NCBI RefSeq assembly: GCF_001639065.2
Contig: NZ_LQXO02000053.1
Span: 248,001-312,000, forward strand
Direction of reading: 5' to 3'
Length of the DNA stretch: 64,000 nucleotides
From: Vibrio barjaei
Lineage (GTDB): Bacteria; Pseudomonadota; Gammaproteobacteria; Enterobacterales; Vibrionaceae
Shown here: positions 44,682 to 52,054 of the stretch, piece by piece
Numbering within the stretch: position 1 is the stretch's first letter
How the letters are laid out: every line of letters begins with the position of its first letter
Notes under the pieces: generated by a model
What the model saw: the letters and a program-made list of their open reading frames with translations, nothing else
What the model was told of the DNA's origin: nothing
Database searches by the model: none
Position numbers and translations under genes: made by a program

Positions 44682-45218
44682 CTATAAACTGATTTTTGAG
44701 TAAATCACCGTGTTACATAGTTCACCGTTTGGCAATCGACGTTCATTGAGGGCAATGCCCTCTAAGTGATAGCCGCAACGCTCAGCAACTGAACGACTTT
44801 TTGCGTTCGTTTCAGCAGCTCTGATAATTACCCGATTCGCCTCTAATGATTCAAAGGCATAGCGCTCAACAAGCTTTACCGCCTCTGTTACATAACCTGA
44901 ACCTACGCTTGATGTATTCAGCCAATAACCAATTTCGAAAAATGGCACCGCCTTATCACGAATGATCAGCCCCACAGCACCTACTAACGTATCGGTCTCT
45001 TTATCAATGATTGAAAAGCGCAGTTCATTTTCGAAGTTTTCAAAATCTTCCATCGCTTGTTTGGTGGTCTCCACCGATTCTTCTTGGGTCAAAGCGTATG
45101 GTACCCAAGGAAGATATTCTCCAAGCTCCGCTTTACTCGCTTGGATTGCCGCCAACATTTGAGGCTGGTACTCCAATGAAGGAGGAACGAGTTTTATTCT
45201 GTCTGATTCCACGGGCAT
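44682..45218 (-). CDS. RimJ/RimL-type GNAT acetyltransferase
   Basis: 178 residues with the layout of N-terminal or ribosomal-protein acetyltransferases: EIGYWLNTSSVGSGYVTEAV is the acetyl-CoA loop region (with GSGYVTEA as the loop), followed by NVIRAA-like RVIIRAAETNAKSRSVAERC, the typical strand and helix. Acetylates an amine, substrate unknown. AAGGAG precedes the start. In the minus-strand run. Confidence 0.88.
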   Translation of the reverse strand: MPVESDRIKLVPPSLEYQPQMLAAIQASKAELGEYLPWVPYALTQEESVETTKQAMEDFENFENELRFSIIDKETDTLVGAVGLIIRDKAVPFFEIGYWLNTSSVGSGYVTEAVKLVERYAFESLEANRVIIRAAETNAKSRSVAERCGYHLEGIALNERRLPNGELCNTVIYSKISL

Positions 45219-45250
45219 TACTCCTTAACTTCATCACGCAATAGCGCCAA

Positions 45251-45487
45251 TTAATCTAAATTGTCAGGGGTATGAAGGTAGGTCCCACAGACCTGGCATT
45301 TATAATCCCCTGTCGCCTCTCCATCCATCAACAACGTTAATATCGCTGCGAATAACCCAGAGAAAAAGCCCGTAGCTTCGTTCTTTGGGTGTTTACCCTC
45401 TGTTCCAAACGAGGTGTATTTCTGTTGTGTTAACGCCTTGCAATTACAACAGAACGCCTTCATCTTCTCCGTACTGTACTGGCTCAT
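45251..45487 (-). CDS. Small zinc-ribbon protein, 78 aa
   Basis: C-x2-C (CNC, residues about 14-16, preceded by FCCNCKALTQQ) and a second pair in YKCQVCGTYLH, with a hydrophobic amphipathic insertion between (GFFSGLFAAILTLLMDG). The same arrangement appears in the proteins at 35514 and 55523. Solitary; function unknown. Nine bases after the 45496 gene. Confidence 0.72.
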   Translation of the reverse strand: MSQYSTEKMKAFCCNCKALTQQKYTSFGTEGKHPKNEATGFFSGLFAAILTLLMDGEATGDYKCQVCGTYLHTPDNLD

Positions 45488-45495
45488 TAGTTGCT

Positions 45496-45996
45496 CTAGT
45501 CCTCCAAGGCATTACGCCAATATTGGATCGTTTTATCCGACACAGTGCCGTCTTCTCTAGCTGCAGCAACGAGAAACTCAGATAGGTTTATTGCAACCTG
45601 TTCATTGCCCATCAAATACAAACTACGAATCGCTCGTGTCAGTCTTAATTGATTATGATCGTGACTTTTTAACCAAACGTGATTCTTCCCACTCAGCGGC
45701 AAGACAGAGGTGATTTCAAATCCATTTCTCTGCATTCCCCAAAAATCCAACATGACATCAAGTATCTTCAAATGAGCAACTCGAAGTGCTTCTGAATCGG
45801 CAAACACGTCTCTATCTTTCTGTGTTACTAAAGGAGCATGCTGATTAAACTTGGTTCCCTCGTCGATTGGGAAGAACACCTGAATATACTTATGATCATG
45901 CTCCAACCAAAAGTGGTTATACGCCAACAGCTCATCAATATAACGACCAAATTTATCTGGACTTTCTCCAGTTATAAAACGAGCAATCTCACTCAT
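45496..45996 (-). CDS. OGFr-domain (opioid growth factor receptor-related) protein
   Basis: 166 residues that fit the conserved region of opioid growth factor receptor-like proteins: DKFGRYIDELLAYNHFWLEH, then KYIQVFFPIDEGTKFNQHAP and DVMLDFWGMQRNG, the marker stretches of the family. In eukaryotes the domain is part of a nuclear receptor-like protein; bacterial versions have no known role. Soluble. Preceding and following genes are unrelated. Confidence 0.82.
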   Translation of the reverse strand: MSEIARFITGESPDKFGRYIDELLAYNHFWLEHDHKYIQVFFPIDEGTKFNQHAPLVTQKDRDVFADSEALRVAHLKILDVMLDFWGMQRNGFEITSVLPLSGKNHVWLKSHDHNQLRLTRAIRSLYLMGNEQVAINLSEFLVAAAREDGTVSDKTIQYWRNALED

Positions 45997-46033
45997 TTAT
46001 TCACCCTGACAATAGTTATTGTTGTATTTTTAG

Positions 46034-46810
46034 CTATAAACCTAACAGCTTATTTGAGTATGTGACACAGCCTTTTGCACCAAAGCCATACTCCGTCTTT
46101 TCATAGTCGAAATAGGTGATAGATTTCGTGTTTCGCTCTGCTTCAACAACAAGATTACCCTGTTTATCGATAACTGCCGTAGGAGCGGTTTGCTCAAAGG
46201 TTGTAGAGTTAACCGATATCACTGTAAACACATTTTCAATAGCCCGAGTAACAAGGTGCGATTTAATAATTGAATAACGATTGGCATCAAACTCTTGTTG
46301 GACATCACATAAGCTCACGATAGCGACATCGACCTGTTCTTTATAGAGTTCTCTAAAGTACTCAGGGAATCGAATTTCATAACAGATTCGAACACCAACC
46401 CTAATACGCTGAATCTCGACAACGCCATTAAAGTCATTCCCTACGTCAAAATTCTCCGCATCCCAGCCCCAAAGGGCTCTTTTGTCGTAGTAAAACACCT
46501 CACCTGAGGGTTTGATGATCGCAACAGAATTCGCCGCTTTATCTCCAAACTTGCGAATAAGCCCCAAGAAAACAGTGATCTGCGTGTGTTTAACCAAATC
46601 TACAATCTGATTAAACGCAGCGTCTTGAAGTTCAAAATCAATATCGGCAACAGCACCAATTTCAATTGGTGGATAACCAGATAAGGCGCATTCTTGAGTA
46701 ACTAACACATCTGCACCATCGCACTTGGCTTCGAAGATAGCACGCTTGATTTGTTCATGGTTTTTGGTTGATTGAGCACTAATTGGGAACTGTAACAATG
46801 CAAACTTCAC
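46034..46810 (-). CDS. Nitrilase-superfamily carbon-nitrogen hydrolase
   Basis: 258 residues with the Glu-Lys-Cys triad: VTQECALSGYPP, FYYDKRALWG and GVRICYEIRFPEYFREL. It starts with GTG at 46810, supported by AAGGAG eight bases upstream, and follows the metzincin gene by five bases, so the two are co-transcribed. Substrate unknown; likely an amide. Paralogue of 41196, but clearly a different subtype (the Cys motif VRICYE against VGICFD). Confidence 0.9.
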   Translation of the reverse strand: MKFALLQFPISAQSTKNHEQIKRAIFEAKCDGADVLVTQECALSGYPPIEIGAVADIDFELQDAAFNQIVDLVKHTQITVFLGLIRKFGDKAANSVAIIKPSGEVFYYDKRALWGWDAENFDVGNDFNGVVEIQRIRVGVRICYEIRFPEYFRELYKEQVDVAIVSLCDVQQEFDANRYSIIKSHLVTRAIENVFTVISVNSTTFEQTAPTAVIDKQGNLVVEAERNTKSITYFDYEKTEYGFGAKGCVTYSNKLLGL

Positions 46811-46815
46811 AGTGT

Positions 46816-47589
46816 CTACTCCTTGAAATCGTCTTCGGCACTTAACAAAGAGGCAGCGAACTCGCGCATAAGACGCGCATTGTTAGCACTATTTTCATTA
46901 CCACATGCTTTGCCGTAGTACTTAATATCTGGTGATGAATAAATTGGCAGTTGATTCTCAGCATAAGTCATAACGGTACCAGCATCACCGCATAGCGCCC
47001 CTCTGGCATAGGACCTAATATGTTTATGAAACTCAGGCAGCAGTCCCCCTTTCAACCAGTAATCTGGCGTATCGTTATGCCATGCCCAAGCCAAATGCCC
47101 AAGTTCATGCTCTAAAACATGCACGTCACTATCTGAACTTAAGATCAAGAATCGACGACTAAAGTTCACATGGGCAGTCCCTACCGTTCCATCTTCTGTG
47201 AACTCGTGGCTGCTTGGGAGCACCAACACATAGTAACTATCGGTTTGTTTGAGCTTTTCATGGTCATTCGGTGTCATTTGCTTTAATAGCTGTTGATGCA
47301 AACTCCCAACCTCATTCCCTTTAAATTCGCCGGTATCGATATTAGAGACACCCGCCAAGGTACGCTTAAGGGGAACACATGAATTGCTTAATACTAAGTT
47401 TGAATAGTCGATATATTCCTGTAACCGGTGTTCATCAATAGAGTCATCGGTAAAGAAAAACACTGGCGTTTCAGCAACCTTAGCTAGCTCACATTCCGGC
47501 AAAGACAATTCTTCTCCACTTCGCTTACCAAAGTAAAATAGCGCCGCTACGACGACAATTGAACCCACTACCAACACACTTTTATTCAT
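46816..47589 (-). CDS. Membrane-anchored metzincin-type zinc protease
   Basis: 257 residues. An N-terminal hydrophobic anchor (SVLVVGSIVVVAALFYFG) places the rest outside the membrane. EHELGHLAWAWH gives HExxH plus a third His at the metzincin position (HExxHxxxxxH), and GTVMTYAENQLPIYSSPD fits the metzincin Met-turn and downstream strand. The usual Gly at the eighth position of the motif is Trp here. A peptidase active in the periplasm or at the surface is likely. The start at 47589 has GGA seven bases off. Translated with the nitrilase-type gene after it. Confidence 0.78.
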   Translation of the reverse strand: MNKSVLVVGSIVVVAALFYFGKRSGEELSLPECELAKVAETPVFFFTDDSIDEHRLQEYIDYSNLVLSNSCVPLKRTLAGVSNIDTGEFKGNEVGSLHQQLLKQMTPNDHEKLKQTDSYYVLVLPSSHEFTEDGTVGTAHVNFSRRFLILSSDSDVHVLEHELGHLAWAWHNDTPDYWLKGGLLPEFHKHIRSYARGALCGDAGTVMTYAENQLPIYSSPDIKYYGKACGNENSANNARLMREFAASLLSAEDDFKE

Positions 47590-47624
47590 CTTTTTATCCA
47601 AGCTGTACTGCACGACCCACGTAA

Positions 47625-48062
47625 TTAAACGGCAGGTTCCATTTGGTACTTCATTTCAATAAGCTGATGCTCACCAACAATCTCAACTTCTCTGATATAT
47701 TCAAATCCAAAGTTCTCGTAGTACTTTCTTAAATAAGCATGGGCGTGGATATCGATACATCTCACTCCGATATTGCTGGCGTGTTTTATTAGGGCCCGGA
47801 CAATTTTTGATGCAACGCCATCACCACGATATTCCTCAGAAACCGCCACTCGCGCCATGGTCGACGAACCGTCTTGATTCACCGTTAAACGAGCGGTCGC
47901 GACAGGCTTATCGCCATCCCAGACTAGAGCGTGAAATGAGTCATTATCCAAACCATCCAAGTCCAACTCTGTTGGGATATTTTGTTCAAGCGTAAATACT
48001 TGATAGCGTATAGCCTGACTCATTGAGATCAGTTCAAGACTCTTACCGATAGTAACGTCCAT
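47625..48062 (-). CDS. GNAT-family N-acetyltransferase, ElaA-like
   Basis: 145 residues; VSEEYRGDGVASKIVRALIK is the acetyl-CoA loop (YRGxGVA), and ALVWDGDKPVATARLTVNQD the preceding sheet. Such small acetyltransferases with a DLDGLDNDSFHALV stretch resemble YjcF/ElaA-type proteins. AAGGA lies before the second ATG (48062); the first (48068) overlaps it, so I use 48062. Substrate unknown. Confidence 0.87.
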   Translation of the reverse strand: MDVTIGKSLELISMSQAIRYQVFTLEQNIPTELDLDGLDNDSFHALVWDGDKPVATARLTVNQDGSSTMARVAVSEEYRGDGVASKIVRALIKHASNIGVRCIDIHAHAYLRKYYENFGFEYIREVEIVGEHQLIEMKYQMEPAV

Positions 48063-48225
48063 GGTCATTCCTTTGTTTTACTTCATGGTTGGTGTGGAGT
48101 TTCCAATACCACTTGCCACTCAATGCTATGTTGTTCACCAACTTACTTAGTCAAACAAAATGCTATAGAAAATGGCACTAACACCTTGTTTATAATTACT
48201 TTTCTTACTTAAGGCAAGCTTCAGC

Positions 48226-48711
48226 TTATACTCTCACTATGTTCAAACCTTCATCATCCGTCGGTTCTTCAAAGTACTGCGTCACGTGATGAAACACCTC
48301 CTCAGTGTCAAAATGTGCCCTTTCTGGCTGCTCAACCCGACGCTTGCCGATTTGAACCAAACAAACCTCATCCGGCACATCGAGATAGCAAAGCTCATGA
48401 GCACATCGCACTTCAGAACATAGAGATGAAAACCACGAACGCTGTCTAACTGTATTGGCAGGAAAGTCCATGACCACATCAACGCCCACCGTTAATAAGC
48501 TCTGAACATGTGACTTAATAAAAGGTTTAATAAGAGTAGAGAACTTGATGTAGTCCTCAAACGACTGGATTTGCTTGGGATAGTGTGTGGCTAACCACTC
48601 ATCCTCAGAAATGCGTACCGCTCTTTGCTTGGCCGCAATTAGCTTGGATTGTGTTGTCTTGCCAGCACCCATTTTTCCGCAAAAGAAAATCAATTTGCCT
48701 AAGCTTTCCAT
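48226..48711 (-). CDS. Small P-loop kinase/AAA ATPase
   Basis: 161 residues with Walker A FFCGKMGAGKTTQSKL near residue 8-23 and a lid of the shikimate/gluconate kinase kind (EQPERAHF-like QPERAHFDTEE). VDVVMDFPANTVRQRSWF is a Walker B-like strand with the R-x2-W helix. It phosphorylates a small molecule or acts as a zeta-toxin-like kinase; not resolved. No antitoxin partner is visible next to it. Confidence 0.78.
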   Translation of the reverse strand: MESLGKLIFFCGKMGAGKTTQSKLIAAKQRAVRISEDEWLATHYPKQIQSFEDYIKFSTLIKPFIKSHVQSLLTVGVDVVMDFPANTVRQRSWFSSLCSEVRCAHELCYLDVPDEVCLVQIGKRRVEQPERAHFDTEEVFHHVTQYFEEPTDDEGLNIVRV

Positions 48712-48761
48712 GTCGTCCCCATTAGCTTAATCACACTTAGTCAAAGTTGTGGCAAAACCAA

Positions 48762-49404
48762 CTATGTGCACAACGTTATCTCTACGCGTTCTTTGCCTTT
48801 ACCTAGATTTTTACGTTTTAGCTGAATCTGCCCTACTTCAGATGTTCTATTTAAGTGCGTACCGCAACATGGCACCTGAGTAAAGCCTTCTACTTCCCAG
48901 TATCTGCGCTCATTTTCTTTGTCAGAGAAATCACTGATAATTCTCGCGTCAGAATCAATGAGCAGCTGCGCCTCAGTTTCGACTTCCTTCAATAACGTGG
49001 TTAAGTTTTCTGGCCATTCAACGTCAATACGACTCTTATCTTGTGCAATATGAGCGCCTATTCTCACAATGCCACTACAGTGTTGATAAAGTTTTTTCTA
49101 ACACAACCTCCGCAGCAAAGTGCAGTTTCATTAAGGAATAGCGACGCTCCCAATCAATACACGTAACCACTGTATCTCCAACTTTAAAATCTGGCGGCGA
49201 GGCTAAGGTATAGATAATACGTGTACCACTTGGAGTCGCCTGTAAAACGGAGACATCGTTAATCGTCCCGCGATCGCTTTCTTGTCCCCCAGCCTCTGCA
49301 TAAAATATCGTGTTATTTAATTCAACGTTGTTGCCTTCAATATGAGTAACCTCGGAACGCAGCTCAGTTTGGTACGGGTTAATCCAAAATACTTTTTCAG
49401 TCAT
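48762..49404 (-). pseudogene. alaX: Frameshifted alanyl-tRNA editing protein (AlaX)
   Basis: Two abutting reading frames together make one AlaX protein of about 214 residues. Part one (49404 down to 49075) has MTEKVFWINPYQTELRSEVT, and RRYSLMKLHFAAEVVLE, the HxxxH-type zinc site region though the second His is Glu. Part two (down to 48762) has RIGAHIAQDKSRIDVEW and the C-x2-H site CCGTHLNRTSEVG. They meet at an A6 run (49092-49097 on the plus strand T6): removing one A joins VLEK to LYQHCSG in one frame. So this is a one-base insertion in a homopolymer: a true inactivation, a sequencing error or a slippery site. AlaX would remove mischarged Ser/Gly from tRNA-Ala. Confidence 0.8.
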
Positions 49405-49411
49405 CCGCAAC

Positions 49412-49678
49412 TTACAACTTAATATCTACGTTATTTCGAACATAAGTAGGAGTAGACAACTCCTCGTCTAAATCCTTGAACTTCGGCTGCTTTGGCATTG
49501 ACTCAATAATCGAATTCAATTCCTGATAACTGATACCTACCACACGGCAAGCCGTCATAAGTCCATCGATAAAACACTTTTTATCGCGCTTTTGCTGGTG
49601 CTCACTGGCAGGAATAGATGTGTATAGCTCACACTCTTTAACTAATAAGGCTAGAAGTTCTTCTTTTGGCGCTTCCAT
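49412..49678 (-). CDS. Hypothetical protein, 88 aa
   Basis: Short soluble protein starting MEAPKEELLALLVKECEL, helical and acidic at the end, with two conserved-looking Cys. I choose the Met at 49678 (GAGTGG upstream); a further Met at 49699 is possible. Not recognised. It ends three bases before the alaX frame and probably shares its transcript. Confidence 0.55.
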   Translation of the reverse strand: MEAPKEELLALLVKECELYTSIPASEHQQKRDKKCFIDGLMTACRVVGISYQELNSIIESMPKQPKFKDLDEELSTPTYVRNNVDIKL

Positions 49679-49780
49679 ATAACCACTCACTCTCGACATA
49701 TCTTATTGTTAATATCAGCAATTTCGCCATTGAAATGCAAACCAGAACGTCTTTATTCGAGTCGTGATGACAAGCCTCAA

Positions 49781-49796
49781 CGCTGATACATCAGCG
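49781..49796. terminator. Perfect palindrome after the SDR stop codon
   Basis: CGCTGAT-AC-ATCAGCG, a perfect 7-bp stem just past the stop of the SDR gene. There is no T tract, so it may be a weak terminator, a stability hairpin or a repeat unit. Confidence 0.4.
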
Positions 49797-49797
49797 C

Positions 49798-50535
49798 CTA
49801 GGTCAATGAAAGCCCACCATCGACTACCAACGTATGGCCAACAACATAGCTGGCTTTATCTGACAGTAAAAACTCTATCGCATTCACTATTTCGTCAACG
49901 TTCCCAAATCGTTTGATAGGCACTACCTCAGAAACCTCAGAAAGCACATTAGGAGACTCTATTTGTCTTTCTTCCCAGCGAGGCGTCCACGTAACACCTG
50001 GCGCAACAGCGTTAATCCGAATACCAGCACCAATGTTTTCCAGCGCTACGGATCGGGTTAACCCTTCTAAAGCATGTTTTGAAGCGCTGTACATAGATGC
50101 ATTCGGAGTAGGTCTAAGACCGTTGATGGAGCTGACGTTTACAATCGAAGCACCAGTCTTCATTAGTTGCAGTTCAGCACGTAGGCATAATGCTTGACTG
50201 AAAAAGTCCACCTGAAGCGTTTCTTTAAGTAGCGGTGTATCAACCTCAGACAGCTGCCCGCGCGAGACCAGTGCTGGAGAAGCGTTGTTCACCGCAACTT
50301 CAAGCTTACCGTACTGGTTAGAGATATAATTGAACAGTTGATTTAATTGATGCTCGTCAGAAATATCTACCGAGTGATAATCTACACTACTTAACTCTGG
50401 ATACTCAGCAAGCGCGCTACTCCAAGCTTCTTTTGAGCGAGAACAGGTAACAACTTTATATCCTAGGTTTACAAGCCTCATAACCACGTGCAAACCAATT
50501 CCTTTTGAACCACCAGTAACCAATGCAACTTTCAC
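49798..50535 (-). CDS. Short-chain dehydrogenase/reductase
   Basis: 245-residue NAD(P)-dependent SDR. Cofactor loop TGGSKGIGLHVVM near residue 7; NNASPALV; catalytic Ser in SIVNVSSINGLRP and Tyr-Lys in YSASKHALEGLTR; the C-terminal signature NAVAPGVTWTPRW. Substrate unknown; the family favours keto or alcohol groups. TGG at the first motif suggests NADP or NAD use cannot be told. Solitary minus-strand gene. Confidence 0.93.
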   Translation of the reverse strand: MKVALVTGGSKGIGLHVVMRLVNLGYKVVTCSRSKEAWSSALAEYPELSSVDYHSVDISDEHQLNQLFNYISNQYGKLEVAVNNASPALVSRGQLSEVDTPLLKETLQVDFFSQALCLRAELQLMKTGASIVNVSSINGLRPTPNASMYSASKHALEGLTRSVALENIGAGIRINAVAPGVTWTPRWEERQIESPNVLSEVSEVVPIKRFGNVDEIVNAIEFLLSDKASYVVGHTLVVDGGLSLT

Positions 50536-50621
50536 CGTTAAACTCCTTTCAATCTGAATCTCTTGACCGTAGCACCTTTAAAAACTCCCGTGTCGCTATC
50601 AGCTTGAATCCCCCACTCCAT

Positions 50622-50942
50622 TTACCTCTCAAACGAAAGCGATTGAATAGCCTGCTCCACAGACGCAAACTGTATTTTTGTCAAACACACTTCAGCTTTT
50701 GAAAACTCGTGCTCTTGAATAAGTTGAGTAATTTCAGATAATGACAAAACAGAGTCGTTCAGTTCGAATGTATAACGTCCGCTCGCTTGGCAAATTATGA
50801 AGCAGTGACCATCACTATCGATCAAACGGTCAGCACTACTCCAAATCAAAGACTCTAGTTCACTCGCTAACGCTGACTCAGAGCCAAGATACATAAGCTC
50901 TGGGTCGCCCTCTAGTTTGAAAATACATGGCCATTTAACCAT
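50622..50942 (-). CDS. DUF4144 family protein
   Basis: 106-residue protein from the Met at 50942 (MVKWPCIFKLEGDPELMYLG), which matches the N-terminus of the Vibrio DUF4144 family. The rest forms a mixed fold with FIICQASGRYTFEL as a central strand and a C-terminal helix ending in SLSFER. Function unknown. A Vibrio-enriched family, which supports the host assignment. Confidence 0.85.
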   Translation of the reverse strand: MVKWPCIFKLEGDPELMYLGSESALASELESLIWSSADRLIDSDGHCFIICQASGRYTFELNDSVLSLSEITQLIQEHEFSKAEVCLTKIQFASVEQAIQSLSFER

Positions 50943-51022
50943 TGTTGTTCCCATATACTTGTGCGATCAGCACTAACGATAACAAGTGAGACACGCCATT
51001 GTAGCGTTCGCTCAATAGTGCT

Positions 51023-51439
51023 CTATACCTCGTCAGCAAAATACGCCATGATCTCCTCAGTGGTCATTTCCTTGGTTTCATTTGCAAAGCAATAATACCC
51101 TGGGCGCATATCACTAAAATACTGCATATCCATTTCCAACCCTTCTACGTTAGGAAACAGACCTAATGACATATTGTAATCACCGGTTGCTTTAAACTTG
51201 TAGAAAAGATGAGTGCCACATTCTGTGCAAAAACCACGAGAAGCCCAAGACGATGACTGATACATTTTAACTTTATCACCACCTTCAATCTTCACTTGAG
51301 TGCCACACTTCACTGCAAAATATGGAGCACCGCCCCACTTCCTGCAGGATTGGCAATGGCACACAGTAAACTTGGGATTAACATTTTCGGCCTTGATTGT
51401 CACCGCGCCGCAAAGGCAACTTGCTTCTGTATAAGACAT
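51023..51439 (-). CDS. GFA-family (glutathione-dependent formaldehyde-activating-like) zinc protein
   Basis: 138 residues with the cysteine set of the GFA fold: SCLCGAVTIKA, then HCQSCRKWGGAPY and FCTECGTHLFYK, six or seven Cys around zinc. Members bind glutathione adducts or act as small metal proteins; the reaction of this one is unknown. Soluble. Widely spread as a solitary gene. Confidence 0.92.
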   Translation of the reverse strand: MSYTEASCLCGAVTIKAENVNPKFTVCHCQSCRKWGGAPYFAVKCGTQVKIEGGDKVKMYQSSSWASRGFCTECGTHLFYKFKATGDYNMSLGLFPNVEGLEMDMQYFSDMRPGYYCFANETKEMTTEEIMAYFADEV

Positions 51440-51567
51440 TGAACTACTCCTAATTTAATGAAATAGAGTGTGATTTTCTCGAGCGACTGGCTCACATAAA
51501 TGGATGTTTGCTAACTGAAAAGTGGCTTTGAGGGCAAGTATCTAAATAATGTACTCAGCATTTGTCA

Positions 51568-51969
51568 TTAACGTTCATCTTCGCAAAATCGGAATAAATA
51601 ACCATCTGGGCTTTCGACAATAAACTGAGTTTGTGTGACCGTTTTACCGTCAACTAAATAAGATTTGCTTTCCATGGGAAGAAAGACCGAACTGGGTGCT
51701 TTAGACTGCACTGTTGAATATAACGCGTTGATATCACTTACATCCCATTGGAAGTTAACACCTCGTCCAAAGGGATGCTCTAAGTTGCCAGTTAACCATT
51801 TTCGGGAGTCGCCACCTACTCCCTCAAGCATCAAGTCAACTCCCTCACGCGTTAAGTAAACAAACTCCTCTTCTTCTCGTTGGTACTTGATAGCAAAGCC
51901 AAGCACGTCGACAAAGAACTTGATGTTGTCCTTGATGCTTTGACAATAGAGTTCTGGGACGACTCTCAT
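51568..51969 (-). CDS. VOC-family glyoxalase/bleomycin-resistance-like protein
   Basis: 133 residues, one VOC fold (beta-alpha-beta3 pair): MRVVPELYCQSIKDNIKFF, FVYLTREGVDLMLEG and a final ESPDGYLFRFCEDE with the metal-type Glu. The GRGVNFQWDVSDINALYS middle segment resembles bleomycin resistance proteins that bind drugs without metal. Dimer expected. Solitary gene; the upstream gap carries the collapsed attC-like hairpin at 52031. Confidence 0.87.
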   Translation of the reverse strand: MRVVPELYCQSIKDNIKFFVDVLGFAIKYQREEEEFVYLTREGVDLMLEGVGGDSRKWLTGNLEHPFGRGVNFQWDVSDINALYSTVQSKAPSSVFLPMESKSYLVDGKTVTQTQFIVESPDGYLFRFCEDER

Positions 51970-52030
51970 GTTGAGGTTTCCTTTGTTTGGTGGATGCCTG
52001 AGGTGATATTAATGTGGAAGATGATGAGCG

Positions 52031-52054
52031 TAACAACGCCATAGTCGTTTGTTA
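52031..52054 (-). repeat. Short attC-like hairpin at the end of the SIR2 gene
   Basis: TAACAA(A)CG on the minus strand and CGTTGTTA form a 24-base inverted repeat around ACTATGG, with the first arm overlapping the SIR2 stop codon, as R'' boxes do elsewhere here. It is too short for a normal attC (about 60-140 bases), so it may be a deleted attC remnant. Confidence 0.4.

Noticed and set aside
48174..48190. AACAAGGTGTTAGTGCC resembling the R' end of an attC site
   Set aside because: No matching R'' arm, and the next start codon is more than 100 bases away, unlike a cassette junction.
50969..51022. Inverted repeat AGCACTA...TAGTGCT between GFA and DUF4144 genes as an attC
   Set aside because: Only 54 bases with 7-bp arms; the core boxes do not fit RYYYAAC/GTTRRRY. 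Kept only as a possible decayed remnant.
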